Shown here in pieces: positions 1 through 9,644 of a stretch of 64,000 nucleotides of DNA. The DNA lies in NCBI RefSeq assembly GCF_050753385.1, contig NZ_JBLZFZ010000023.1:1-64000 (forward strand). The letters are read 5' to 3'. This DNA is from Pantanalinema rosaneae (lineage in GTDB: Bacteria > Cyanobacteriota > Cyanobacteriia > Leptolyngbyales > Leptolyngbyaceae). Each line of letters opens with the position of its first letter. The stretch's first letter is position 1. The translations under genes and the position numbers were made by a program. The notes under the pieces were generated by a model. It was not told the DNA's origin. It searched no databases and was given only the letters and a program-made list of their open reading frames with translations.

Positions 1-19
1 AGATGTGTATAAGAGACAG
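1..19. other. Tn5/Nextera mosaic-end adapter (sequencing artefact)
   Basis: The first 19 bases, AGATGTGTATAAGAGACAG, are exactly the hyperactive-Tn5 mosaic end used in tagmentation libraries. They are not chromosomal. The natural sequence begins at base 20, and the reading frame of the first gene is broken by the contig end. Confidence 0.97.
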
Positions 20-3009
20 CCCCTATCCCCTTGCTCCAGCCGTACCTCTACCCGTCCACCTTCCGGCGTAAATTTAACCGCGTTTGAGAGTAAATTCCAC
101 ACAATTTGCTGTAAGCGTGCGGCATCCCCCAGGGTATTTGGCAAGTTAGGTGGCAGCTTAGTTTGGATCTGAATTCGTTTAGCTTCTGCGGCTAATCGCA
201 CTGTTTCTAATGCGGCGGCAATCACTGTCACCAGATCGATCGGGCAGATATTTAATGTCATCTTGCCCCGTAAAATGCGGGACACATCTAACAGGTCATC
301 AACCAATTGAGCTTGCAGTTTGGCATTGCGCTCGATCGTTTGTAAGGCTTGCCGAGTTGCCGGTTGATCAAACTGCCTGGTTTGCAGGAGTCTAGACCAA
401 CCCAAAATGGGATTCAGTGGCGATCGCAATTCGTGGGATAGAATGGCGAGAAACTCATCCTTAATCCGATTGGCAGCTTCCGCTTCAGTCCGAGCCGCTT
501 GCTCCGCCGCCAAACTCCGCGCCAGTTCAGTTTGTGCCTGCCGTTGGGCGGTGACATCTCGGACAGTGACGATCGCCAGCATCATTTTGCCTTGCTTATC
601 CCACACTGGGGTAGCACTGTAACTGCCAATAAAGGTTTTGCCGGTATCGCAACGATGAATCTGAACTTCGCAATTCGCTAAAGTCTCACCCTGTAATGCT
701 CTTGCAATCGGCCATTGGTCAAGTGGTATCAGGTTGCCCTGCAAATCATGCGCGACGATTATGTCAGGGAACTCCTGTAAGTGTTTTTGCACCTCTTCAA
801 CGCTGTTGTAGCCATGCAACGCCAGAGCGGCGGGATTAAAGGTCAGGATATTGCCCTCGGGATCGGCAATCACCAATCCCTCAGACATATTATTAATCAC
901 CGCTTCCAGTTGTCCTAAACTCGTTTCAAGTTGATGCAGGACTTGTTCTCGCTCGGCTTCTATCCGCTTTTGCTCGGTCAGATCCAGAAAGAACGCGATA
1001 ATTTCTTGCTGTTGGTCATAGGGCTGTTGCAGCAGTGCTGACCCAATCATGATGGGAATCCGACTTCCATCTTTGCGAAGATATTCCTTCTCAAACGGTG
1101 TGGCAATTCCCCTGGTTCTCAACTCCTCGATCGCCTGATCATCGAGGGGTAGGAACTCCGAGGGAGTCATATTTGTCCACTGAATTTGCCCGGATTCAAG
1201 GTCTGTCCGGCTATAGCCCACCATCCTCAGGAAATAATCATTGGCGTATTGAACTCCGCCCTGAAAATTGCCAAAGGCAACGCCAAACATATTGGATTCC
1301 ACGAGGCGACGAAACCGCCGTTCGCTCTCTCGCAAATTTTGTTCTGCCCGTTTACGATCGCTGATATCCACCGTACAGCCAACGATGCGGATCACCTGTC
1401 CCTGGTCATCTCGAATCAAGCATCCTTGCTCCCAGACATCGACCCAATGCCCCTGTTCATGACGAATGCGGTACTCGGAATCATAAAAGGGATCAGAACT
1501 GGCAAATAATTCCACCACACGCGCTTGCAAACGAGCCATATCCTCCGGATGAACCCGTTCCTGCCACCAACTGGCACTTGCCGGTGCATCGTTACGGAAT
1601 ACTCCGATCAGGTCGTATAGCTTGTCTGAGCGATAAACGTCATTAGTCTGTAAATTCCAGTCAAAAATTAGCCCATTCACTGCCTGAGTCACTAACCGAA
1701 ATCGAGATTCACTTCGCCGCAGTGCCTTTTCCGACTGCTTGCGTTTCGTCATATCTTGAATCACCATCACAAGGCGGCTGACCTCTCCTTCAGCATCATG
1801 AATCACATTCCCAGTGACTAGCACCCAAACAACTCTGCCGTCCTTGCGTAAATACCGTTTTTCCGCCTGGTAGATGCTGGTTGTCCCTTGCCGCAAATTC
1901 GCGAAATAATCTTGCTCCCGTTCCCGCTCCTCCGGATGGTTAATATCGTCTACGGTCAGCGTCAGCAATTCGGCTTCTGTGTAACCTGTAATTGCGCAAA
2001 GTGCTGCATTAACATGCAACCAGCGTCGAGTTTTCACATCGGCTTGTGCCATGCCCACACTCGTCACAGTGAACATGGCACGAAAATCGGCTTCACTTTT
2101 CTGCAAGGCAGCGGCTGCCTGATTGCGATCGTGCTCGATCCGCTTGCGATCGCTAATATCGCTGACTAAACTACAATATCCTTCTACCTCGCCGTGGGCG
2201 TTGATATGGGGAATGTAGTCTGCTTTGACATAGCGAGTTTCTCCTCCCTGATACGAAATTTGGCTCTCATAGCTGACGGGTTGACCTGACAACACCTGTT
2301 CCATATAGGGGAGCACTGCCTCATAGGCACTCTCGCCCAAGACATCTCGAACGTGCTGATGGGTCAATGTGGCGGCAGGCAAGCCAAGCCATGTTTCATA
2401 GGTCTGATTATTGAAGCGATAGTAATGCTGCTTGTCTACATAGGCGATCAGAACGGGCAAAGTATCGGTAATCAGCCGCAATCGATTTTTCTCTTCAAGT
2501 AGCGTTTTCTCGCCAGGGGAAGTTATTTGAGAACCAACGTTCTGACCAGTTGCAAACACACCACCAACTTGATCGATCCCGTCCCAGACCGGACTATAGT
2601 GCCAGGTATAGTAAGAGGTGGCAGGATTGCCCTCTCGATGACCAGGGAACGGTTGATGCTGACGTTGCAACGATCGCTGCGTGGAGAAAACCTGCTCTAC
2701 GTCTGAAGCTAGTCTGTCCCACTCTGAATCATGATTTGTAGCCAGAGATGTCCCGACTGGCGCAACCATCTGATGTTCCCGTAAAACAGCGGAGTAAGCA
2801 TCGTTATACATCAGGATGCGATCGTGCCCCCACACCAAGAACATTGGACAACTGGTATTCAACAGAATATTCAGGGCTGTCCTGAAACAGGGTGACCAGG
2901 ATGCGATCGCACCCAGAGACGTGAGTGACCAATCCTGTGTTTGCATCAGCATCGCCATCTCACTATCGCCAAGAAAACGGTGTTCTGATGCAGGTTGATG
3001 CTGGGTCAT
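20..3009 (-). CDS. Multi-PAS sensor histidine kinase, C-terminus missing
   Basis: This open frame of about 996 codons is cut at the contig edge. I read six PAS-type sensor modules starting near residues 40, 170, 300, 430, 560 and 695. Each later module begins with a typical linker (for example LRRSESRFR) and ends with a D-x-T/S-x-R/Q-K segment. A HisKA domain follows with the phospho-acceptor His in ILSHELRSP near residue 855. The start of the HATPase domain is visible (N-box NLLSNAVKFTPEGG), but the G boxes are lost. No membrane segment is seen, so it is probably a cytosolic sensor, possibly of redox state or light. Its ATG overlaps the stop of the HTH gene upstream (ATGA), which indicates translational coupling. 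The ligand cannot be read from the sequence. Confidence 0.9.
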
Positions 3010-3314
3010 TTTACTGTTTTTGCTTCCATAATGAAATATTTAGTTAAAAGTGCCTTGCTGCCCTGCTTAAGCTCCTCTGACGAAGCATGATGGAGTTGTT
3101 CAAGCAACGATCGCAGTTGCTTTAACGCCAGAGCCGAAGGCTGCATGTGCCCATTCTCCCAACGGTTAATGGTTTCATAGGCAACACCAAGCTCGGCAGC
3201 AAATTGTACCTGGGTCAGTTGCATAAGTTGCCGCAGTTCTCGCACCAGACAACTAATGGCAGGTTGCCTCAGGGCAATGGAGGCTTTAGCCGATTTGCCT
3301 ACAGAAGAGGTCAT
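3006..3314 (-). CDS. XRE-family helix-turn-helix regulator
   Basis: This is a 102-residue protein. Residues about 25-75 form a Cro/C1-type HTH (LMQLTQVQFAAELGVAYETINRWENGHMQPS in register), with the recognition helix at AYETINRWENG. The C-terminal third is helical and may mediate dimerisation. The stop overlaps the start of the multi-PAS histidine kinase by four bases, so the two proteins are made together. The HTH protein may be an output partner of the kinase or an autoregulator. It has no receiver domain, so any coupling to the kinase would be by contact rather than by Asp phosphorylation (inference). Confidence 0.85.
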   Translation of the reverse strand: MTSSVGKSAKASIALRQPAISCLVRELRQLMQLTQVQFAAELGVAYETINRWENGHMQPSALALKQLRSLLEQLHHASSEELKQGSKALLTKYFIMEAKTVK

Positions 3315-3698
3315 ATAGTTTGGCGACTATGATGTTCGTCATATTGCATCATCTGTCAAACCATAGAGAAACAGAATCTATCTTAGGGGAGAGTAATTTC
3401 TAACGAATTGCAACAACCGAATTGCAACAACACAGTTCTGAGTCGCGATCGCAGGTATCTCCCCTACCCTCCGGCGATTGACTCAATCCCCCAACCTGAG
3501 TCATTGACATTAAACCAATCGTTCGGTACAGTCAGAACAGATTGAATGCAACTGGTTTCTGGACAGATGAATTATGCTCCAGGGTTGGGGTGACACTAAA
3601 TAATCCGATATTTCATGACTTATGCCACTAAATATGTTGATATGAATTCGGGCGGTAAATCACTAAATGTATTAACGAAACATTAGGAGTTAGTCACT
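3315..3698. other. Intergenic region with a 14-bp tandem repeat
   Basis: This divergent promoter region lies between the HTH gene and the NTF2-like gene. It contains a perfect tandem repeat of CGAATTGCAACAAC at 3404-3431. An AT-rich stretch with TATGAT-type hexamers lies near 3315-3350, upstream of the HTH gene. TTAGGAGTTAG at 3683-3693 is the ribosome-binding region of the following gene. I see no other gene here. Confidence 0.6.
3404..3431. repeat. Perfect 14-bp tandem duplication
   Basis: Two adjacent identical copies of CGAATTGCAACAAC lie in the divergent promoter region. They could be paired binding sites or a replication-slippage duplication. Confidence 0.8.
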
Positions 3699-4142
3699 AT
3701 GTCTGACGTGGTTAGTCGCCCACCGTTGCCACCTTTTACGCTTGAAACGGCTACGGCAAAAGTCCAAGCGGCAGAAGCTGCCTGGAATACTCGTGATCCC
3801 GATCGGGTTGCTTTAGCCTATACCGAAGATTCGGAGTGGCGCAATCGTGCGGAATTTATTCAGGGACGGGCTGCGATCGTTGAATTTCTCCAACGTAAAT
3901 GGGCAAAGGAACTCGATTACCGCTTAAAGAAAGAACTCTGGTGTTTTATGGATAATCGCATTGCGGTGCGGTTTGAATATGAGTGGCATGATGATTCTGG
4001 GTTCTGGTATCGCTCCTATGGCAACGAAAACTGGGAATTTGCCCCCAATGGGCTGATGATGCGCCGCTATGCCAGCATTAATGATTTGCCGATTCAGGAA
4101 GCAGACCGCCAGTTTCGTTGGGAACGCCACTCCAGTCATTAA
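3699..4142 (+). CDS. NTF2-like protein, DUF1348 family
   Basis: This is a 147-residue single-domain protein of the SnoaL/NTF2-like cone fold. The pattern WNTRDPDRVALAYTEDSEWRNR followed by QGRAAIVEFLQRKW and a run of aromatic beta strands is that of the DUF1348 (nuclear transport factor 2 family) proteins. No function is established for the family. The fold is used for small-ligand binding or simple isomerase/hydrolase chemistry. An AGGAG ribosome-binding site precedes the ATG at good spacing. It is monocistronic and converges on prmA. Confidence 0.85.
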   Translation: MSDVVSRPPLPPFTLETATAKVQAAEAAWNTRDPDRVALAYTEDSEWRNRAEFIQGRAAIVEFLQRKWAKELDYRLKKELWCFMDNRIAVRFEYEWHDDSGFWYRSYGNENWEFAPNGLMMRRYASINDLPIQEADRQFRWERHSSH

Positions 4143-4201
4143 CCTCTGGCAAAGTGGAAGCTTGAACATAGGGAGCCCCTCAACCCAAGGGACTGATTGC
4201 G

Positions 4202-5155
4202 TTACGCCCTGAGTTGATGGACTAAAGCAACCCAGTCATCCATGAGATCGCTATCTATGGCTTCAAAGCCAACTTCCGTCAGAGCGTGGTCAATCTCCGG
4301 TTCATACTCTGTAGTAAAGCCAGAGGTAATCAGGAAGCCAGGTTGGTCAGTTGGTCGCAGGGCGGCTCGGTAGTCTTGAATGAGCAACAAATGGGCACGT
4401 CCTAAGATGTTGGCAACAATTAGATCAAAGCTGGCGGTGGGTTCCACAGTGGTGACTTGGTCAACCGTTGCCAAACCCATCCAGTGCCCCATTGTACTGC
4501 CCTGTCCCAAACTACCTTCTGCTACCGTCACCTGAGACTCGACCTGATTGCGGCTGACGGCATCTTGAGTCGCTTGAACCGCGATCGCATCATTATCGAG
4601 GGCTAACACCGTCGCGCCTAACTTGGCGATCGCCACACTTAAAATGCCAGAACCACAACCTAAATCGAGCGTATGCATCGTTGGAGCAACATATCGTTCC
4701 AATAATTGCAGAGCCAGTCGTGTGGCGGGATGTAGCCCACTACCAAACGACAACGTTGGCTGCAATCTGATCGGAATGTCGGTTGGGGCTGGGGCATACT
4801 TCGCATCCGGCGTGAGGATGACAAACGCTTGACCAATCCGATGGGCGCAGGGTTCAGGACGTTCTTCCGTAGGGTGATTTTCGGCAACCTCGATCGCTTG
4901 CAATTCGGTGATCATGCCAGTGCGTTGTAAAGGTGACAGCAACTGCTGAATCTCGTCTAGGCGGGATCTGGCTTGGCGATCGTGGGGCAAGTGGAAGCGC
5001 AGCGTTAACGGCCAGTCCGATGGTTCAGGATGGGAAGGGGGAGCGTTGTAGGCAGTGACCGTCACCTGACTGGTGTAATCCGTTGAGGAAAGTAATGACC
5101 TGACCCAGTCAACCGCTTCGTGGGTGGCATCAACGCTTAATTCTAGCCAGGACAT
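4202..5155 (-). CDS. prmA: Ribosomal protein L11 methyltransferase
   Basis: PrmA trimethylates lysines and the N-terminus of ribosomal protein L11, using S-adenosylmethionine. The 317 residues are close to the usual 290-300. The N-terminal substrate-recognition domain begins MSWLELSVDATHEAVDWV. The SAM-binding motif LDLGCGSGILSVAIAKLGA follows FGSGLHPATRLALQLLE, which is diagnostic of PrmA. The N-P-P-F-like motif IV is VANILGRAHL, as in other PrmA proteins. The gene is divergent from the phosphodiesterase gene, with about 140 bases of shared promoter region. Confidence 0.95.
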   Translation of the reverse strand: MSWLELSVDATHEAVDWVRSLLSSTDYTSQVTVTAYNAPPSHPEPSDWPLTLRFHLPHDRQARSRLDEIQQLLSPLQRTGMITELQAIEVAENHPTEERPEPCAHRIGQAFVILTPDAKYAPAPTDIPIRLQPTLSFGSGLHPATRLALQLLERYVAPTMHTLDLGCGSGILSVAIAKLGATVLALDNDAIAVQATQDAVSRNQVESQVTVAEGSLGQGSTMGHWMGLATVDQVTTVEPTASFDLIVANILGRAHLLLIQDYRAALRPTDQPGFLITSGFTTEYEPEIDHALTEVGFEAIDSDLMDDWVALVHQLRA

Positions 5156-5293
5156 AAGACTTCCTCTGACAACGACTGCGGTAGGGTACTGCTACTTGGT
5201 TATACCAAAAGTCGATCGCCAACGAGTGGTTGACGGAAAAATTAGAGATCCCGTTACCATAGAACCTAGATCAGGTTCAGCCACCTAACCATC

Positions 5294-6157
5294 ATGCTTG
5301 AGCTTGCAGAATCCCTCACCCATTGTTTTTTGCGGAAATTTGTGCCCGCTCATCGCTTTCTGCGAATTCAGACCCATACGATCGGGCGGCAGCATGTCCA
5401 TCAAACCCAGTTAGATAGTGTGGCGATTAAAGTTTTGAACTGGAATATTGCTAAGCAAAATCATCATCCCCGGTGGTTACGGGATTTTCATACGATTCTG
5501 CATCGCTATCAGCCCGACCTGATCTTTTTGCAAGAGGTGCGTTTAGGGCTAGATGCGGATCATGCGGTGGATCTGGCAGACATGAGTTGGAACTATGCTC
5601 CCAACTTTATCGATGCGCACCATCAAGCCTATTCCGGGGTGTTGACGGCAGCTAAAACTAATGCCAGTCACAGTCGGGCGATCGTCACAGAACACTATGA
5701 ACCGATCGTGCAAACGCCCAAAGTTTCGCTAGTGACGGCATATCCGTTAGCGCATCACTCGGAAACCCTCTTAGCCATCAACAGTCATTTAATTAATTTT
5801 GTCAATTTAGCCACCTTTCATACTCAGTTACAGGATTTGGAGTTGACCTTATCTACCCATCAGGGTCCGATCATTTTTGCCGGAGATTTCAATATTTGGA
5901 GTGCCGCCCGATCGCAACTCCTTGAGCAAGCTGCCGCCCGACTGGGGCTACGACCTGTCACATTTACACCCGAGGATCATCGGCACATTAAACGGTTCCT
6001 CTGTTCACCCCCATTAGATTATATTCTCTATAAAGGATTAGTCGAACACCCTATGCAAGCTCAAGTGCTAGATCAGATAACGTCCTCTGACCACAAGCCT
6101 ATGTTGGCAGAGTTTGCCGTCGGGAAGCGTCAGGAGCGGGGTAATGAAGCTCCATGA
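5294..6157 (+). CDS. Endonuclease/exonuclease/phosphatase-family protein
   Basis: This 287-residue protein has the DNase I-like metal-dependent phosphodiesterase fold. The catalytic signature is complete: KVLNWNIAKQ (Asn), FLQEVRLG (metal-binding Glu), AGDFNIWSAAR (Asp-x-Asn) and the terminal SSDHKPM (Asp-His). No signal peptide is obvious. The stop overlaps the ATG of the downstream phospholipase D-type gene by four bases (ATGA). A shared role in phospholipid or phosphodiester turnover is therefore plausible, but the substrate is unknown. Confidence 0.88.
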   Translation: MLELAESLTHCFLRKFVPAHRFLRIQTHTIGRQHVHQTQLDSVAIKVLNWNIAKQNHHPRWLRDFHTILHRYQPDLIFLQEVRLGLDADHAVDLADMSWNYAPNFIDAHHQAYSGVLTAAKTNASHSRAIVTEHYEPIVQTPKVSLVTAYPLAHHSETLLAINSHLINFVNLATFHTQLQDLELTLSTHQGPIIFAGDFNIWSAARSQLLEQAAARLGLRPVTFTPEDHRHIKRFLCSPPLDYILYKGLVEHPMQAQVLDQITSSDHKPMLAEFAVGKRQERGNEAP

Positions 6158-7593
6158 CCAGTAATGGATTGGTGGTTATTTCCAGTATTTTAGTCACGGC
6201 GGTTCATACCTTAGGAGTGCTAACGGCGGCTCATGCGGTGATGCAAGTCCGATCGTCGCAAGGTGCGATCGCCTGGGGCATGTCGCTGATTACTTTTCCC
6301 TGGTTGGCACTCCCGTTATATTGGGTGTTTGGTCGTAATCACTTTCTGGGCTATCAAGAAGCCATGCGCCGGGTCTATATTCAACACCACGAGCGAATTC
6401 ATGAGATTTACCGCCAGTTAAAGACCCATCAGGTTAGTTTGCCAGAACCGTTGACCTCCCTGGATCAGCTTGCCAGACTGTTTACGCCCCTTACCTTTAC
6501 GGCTGGCAATACGGTGACCTTACTGATTGATGGACAACAGACCTATGCCGCTATGTTAGGCGCGATCGCGCAGGCGCAGCACTATATTCTGTTGCAATCC
6601 TATATTATCAACGACGATGAAACTGGACGTGATTTCCAGCAAGCCTTGATTGCACGAGCACAGCAGGGAGTGCGAATTTGTCTGCTGTATGATGAAATTG
6701 GCTCGAAGAATATTTCCCGATCGTATATTCAAGCTCTGCGCCAACAAGGTATTCAGGTTAGTGCCTTCCATACTACTAAAGGTAGGGGAAATCGCTTGCA
6801 AATTAATTTCCGCAACCATCGCAAAATTTTGGTTGTGGATGGTGAAACAGCGTTTGTCGGTGGATTAAATATTGGCAATGAATACCTGGGCAAAGACCCT
6901 AAACTCAGCCCCTGGCGCGATACCCATATACAGATATCTGGCCCGAGTGTTCAAGCCTTACAAAGCAGTTTTTTAGGCGATTGGTATTGGGCAACGGGTG
7001 AACTTCCAGAGGTGTTCTGGCAAGTGCAGCGCGACTTTGGTGGTCATGCCACTGCCCTAATCTTACCGACGGGGCCTGCCGATCCGTTCCCGACCTGTCA
7101 GCTATTTTTGATCAATGCGATTAACCTGGCACACTCTCGCCTCTGGATTGCCAGTCCCTACTTTGTTCCCGATGAGCCAGTCTTAGCGGCGTTAAAATTA
7201 GCCGTTATGCGCGGTGTGGATGTGCGGATTCTCTTACCTAATCGTCCCGATCATTTGTTTGTCTATCTCTGTTCCTTTGCCTATTACACTGAGTTGCAAT
7301 CCGTTGGGATTCAGCTCTATCGCTACAAACAGGGGTTTATGCATCAGAAAATCATGTTGATTGATCAGGCGATCGCGGGAGTTGGGACAGTCAATTTAGA
7401 TAATCGATCGTTTTTCCTCAACTTTGAAGTCATGGGATTTATCACTGAGGCTGACTTGATTCAGTCCATAGAAACGATGCTACAGGCTGATTTAACCGCA
7501 TCCATCAAAGTGAATCTGGATGAATATTGCCGCCAACCGTTTTGGTTTCGCTTAGTGGTTAAAACCGCTCGCCTGTTGTCACCAATTCTGTAA
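6154..7593 (+). CDS. cls: Cardiolipin synthase-type phospholipase D family protein
   Basis: This 479-residue protein has the normal size for bacterial cardiolipin synthase. Two N-terminal membrane helices span residues about 5-60. Two PLD catalytic motifs follow: HRKILVVDGETAFVGGLNIG near residue 222 and HQKIMLIDQAIAGVGTVNLDNRS near residue 397, each with the H-x-K-x4-D core. The family joins two phosphatidylglycerol molecules into cardiolipin at the inner membrane. It is translationally coupled to the preceding phosphodiesterase. The stop abuts that of the convergent LysR gene with no gap, leaving no room for a dedicated terminator. Confidence 0.9.
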   Translation: MTSNGLVVISSILVTAVHTLGVLTAAHAVMQVRSSQGAIAWGMSLITFPWLALPLYWVFGRNHFLGYQEAMRRVYIQHHERIHEIYRQLKTHQVSLPEPLTSLDQLARLFTPLTFTAGNTVTLLIDGQQTYAAMLGAIAQAQHYILLQSYIINDDETGRDFQQALIARAQQGVRICLLYDEIGSKNISRSYIQALRQQGIQVSAFHTTKGRGNRLQINFRNHRKILVVDGETAFVGGLNIGNEYLGKDPKLSPWRDTHIQISGPSVQALQSSFLGDWYWATGELPEVFWQVQRDFGGHATALILPTGPADPFPTCQLFLINAINLAHSRLWIASPYFVPDEPVLAALKLAVMRGVDVRILLPNRPDHLFVYLCSFAYYTELQSVGIQLYRYKQGFMHQKIMLIDQAIAGVGTVNLDNRSFFLNFEVMGFITEADLIQSIETMLQADLTASIKVNLDEYCRQPFWFRLVVKTARLLSPIL

Positions 7594-8553
7594 CTAACTG
7601 AATGCCGGACAACTCGAAATCACTTCCTGAATCACATCAAGAAAATTGTATAAGGTAGGAGAGCCGCTATCCTGTCGCCAAACCGCCGTGATGTGACGAA
7701 CTAACGGTTTGCCTTGAATTGGCTTGTAGACTACCCCTTCACGATGAAGTACCTGTACATGATTGGGCAAAATTGCGACACCCACTCCGGCGGTGACTAG
7801 GCTAAGTAATGTGACAATTCCAGTGGCGCTAATGGTGTTCACAATTTTTGGGTCAAATCCTGCTTCTCTACATAAGGTAATAATTTGTTGATAGAACGGC
7901 AGGATGTCCAGTGGCGGTAAAATAATTGCTTCGTTTTTCAATGCCTGAAGCGGTACTTGGCATTGCTCTGCAAGGACGTGATCTGCGGGTAATACCAGTA
8001 AAAACTCTTCCTGAAACATTGGCAGCACATCCAGGTCTGCATCCCCCTCGCAGGGAACTTCCGAACGATGAAATACTATATCAAGTTGATGATTTTTGAG
8101 GAGTTGAATTTCCTGTAGCATGGTGACTTCACGTAACTCCAGCACCACATCTGGGAAGCGCTGCTGAAATCTTCTCAGCACTTGAGGGAGGATTGTGTTG
8201 GCAACAGAGTTATGAATCCCGACAGTCAAATGACCAGTCTGCCCCTGACTTGCTCGTTGAGCTTGAGCAATAGCCCATTCAAGCTGGGAGATCGCAAGCT
8301 GAGCTTCCCTAAAAAAAACCTTACCCGCTTCAGTCAGTTCTACGGGATGCTTGCTGCGATCGAACAACTTCACGTCAGGAGTTGTATGAGTCCTCAATGA
8401 CCGCTCTAGGGCTTGAATTCTCTGGCTGAAGGGAGGCTGTTTAATCCCGATTTGCTTTGCCGCCTCACTGAAGTTGTTGTTAGTCTGCACCAGCAAGATG
8501 AAATAGCAGATTTGTCGCAGCTCAAACTGACTGAGGTACAGAAGATCCATCAT
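7594..8553 (-). CDS. LysR-family transcriptional regulator (first of two)
   Basis: This 319-residue LysR regulator has a winged HTH (residues 5-65, FSEAAKQIGIKQPPFSQRIQALE) and a two-lobed effector-binding domain beginning GHLTVGIHNSVANTILPQVLRRF. A short insertion (RTHTTPDV) sits between the recognition helix region and the wing. The gene is divergent from the haem-oxygenase-like gene at 8877, the usual arrangement for a LysR regulator and its target. It is clearly related to the second LysR at 9636-10559: both effector domains share the GHLT-GI-SxAN-LP pattern. Confidence 0.92.
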   Translation of the reverse strand: MMDLLYLSQFELRQICYFILLVQTNNNFSEAAKQIGIKQPPFSQRIQALERSLRTHTTPDVKLFDRSKHPVELTEAGKVFFREAQLAISQLEWAIAQAQRASQGQTGHLTVGIHNSVANTILPQVLRRFQQRFPDVVLELREVTMLQEIQLLKNHQLDIVFHRSEVPCEGDADLDVLPMFQEEFLLVLPADHVLAEQCQVPLQALKNEAIILPPLDILPFYQQIITLCREAGFDPKIVNTISATGIVTLLSLVTAGVGVAILPNHVQVLHREGVVYKPIQGKPLVRHITAVWRQDSGSPTLYNFLDVIQEVISSCPAFS

Positions 8554-8876
8554 TCTCTTTACTATATCTTGAAAAATATTTTACTATACTCTCTAATATT
8601 TTTTAAAATATATGCCTAGGAGCAGCTTACTGTTCTTAGAGGATGTTTTAAAAGTATCAAAACGATTGCACTAGCCCCCTAAATCCCCCTTTCTAGAATG
8701 CCATCAGGCTATATTCTGGGGGACTTTGAATCCGGTTCCCCCCAGAATTGGGGGGTTAGGGGGGCAGTTCAGGTAACGATTGTGACTTTTCAAACGCTCT
8801 CTTAAGTGCGAGAAGGAAGCTACCATACCTCTGATGACACAATCATGTCTAACCAATAGCCCCTTGAGACAAATTT
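8554..8876. other. Divergent intergenic region carrying a MITE
   Basis: The half next to the LysR start is AT-rich and holds a perfect AAAATATTTT palindrome at 8573-8582, a possible LysR site. The rest is occupied by a MITE-like repeat (8635-8806). The element therefore lies between the regulator and its likely target and may have separated them. Confidence 0.6.
8635..8806. repeat. MITE-like element 1
   Basis: This non-coding element of about 172 bp has imperfect terminal inverted repeats: the left end CTTAGAGGATGTTTTAAAAGT pairs with ACTTTTCAAACGCTCTCTTAAG at the right. Inside is a strong stem formed by CCCCCTAAATCCCCC and GGGGGGTTAGGGGGG. The internal block GCCCCC...TCAGGCTATATTCTGGGGGAC recurs almost unchanged at 50.6 kb. 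No transposase is encoded. Confidence 0.7.
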
Positions 8877-9644
8877 ATGAGCATCGTAGATCCTATCGTT
8901 TTCACATCTAGCCGCCTTAACCGTCCTGAACTTCCGGCAACCATCAAAACTCAGGAAAATTCGATCACGACTCAAACGATCGCCTATTGTCACACTGCCC
9001 TCGATCGCAGCCGCTTTTTTAGTCAACTCAAAGCAGGGCATGTTACTCCATCCCTCATGCAGTATGTCTTTCTGCAATATCATCACTGGCGCGATCGTTT
9101 GCATCAGTGGTTTGGTCTGTGCATTGTCAAAGCTGGAAGCTGTAGCGATTCAGATCAAAAAGCGGCTCTGCTATCCTTATCGGATCATATTTTCACCGAT
9201 CTACAAGATGGGCATACTGAGATGTTTGTAGAGTTTTTGCATGATCTTGATTTAAGCGATGATGACATTGCTGCTGCTCAACGTAGTGGGGCAACCTCAG
9301 CTTACGAGCGCTCTTTTTTCGATGACTTTGGCAATGGCATAGATAATTTCTACGAAGCTCTAGCGGCATTGAGTGGACGAGAATTGTGCGTGTCGATCCG
9401 TAATGCCATCATTCTTCAGTCTTATTTTGATGTTCGCCACCTGAAGCACCCGACCTGGCTCAGTCTTCATGCCGAGTTAGAACTCAATCATTTCCAGGAC
9501 TCCATTCGTCCTGTATTGCTTCACCATAACAATGCGCTCCAGATCACTCGGGTGGTTAACGCCATTGAGCAAGGCATCGATCGCCACGTTCAGTATTTTG
9601 AGGATCTGTTGCAGGAGTATGAATCTACTGGCAGTTCATCTTAG
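8877..9644 (+). CDS. Haem-oxygenase-fold diiron oxidase, CADD/TenA-like
   Basis: This 255-residue all-helical protein resembles the CADD/TenA/PqqC group. Candidate metal ligands are in FTDLQDGHTEMFVEFLHDL, in YFDVRHLKHPTW and in SLHAELELNHFQDS, the E/H-rich positions expected of haem-oxygenase-like diiron oxidases and oxygenases. Known relatives include CADD (para-aminobenzoate formation) and fatty-acid or amino-acid oxidases; which chemistry applies here is unknown. The gene lies between two LysR regulators and overlaps the 3' end of the second, convergent LysR by nine bases. Confidence 0.75.
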   Translation: MSIVDPIVFTSSRLNRPELPATIKTQENSITTQTIAYCHTALDRSRFFSQLKAGHVTPSLMQYVFLQYHHWRDRLHQWFGLCIVKAGSCSDSDQKAALLSLSDHIFTDLQDGHTEMFVEFLHDLDLSDDDIAAAQRSGATSAYERSFFDDFGNGIDNFYEALAALSGRELCVSIRNAIILQSYFDVRHLKHPTWLSLHAELELNHFQDSIRPVLLHHNNALQITRVVNAIEQGIDRHVQYFEDLLQEYESTGSSS

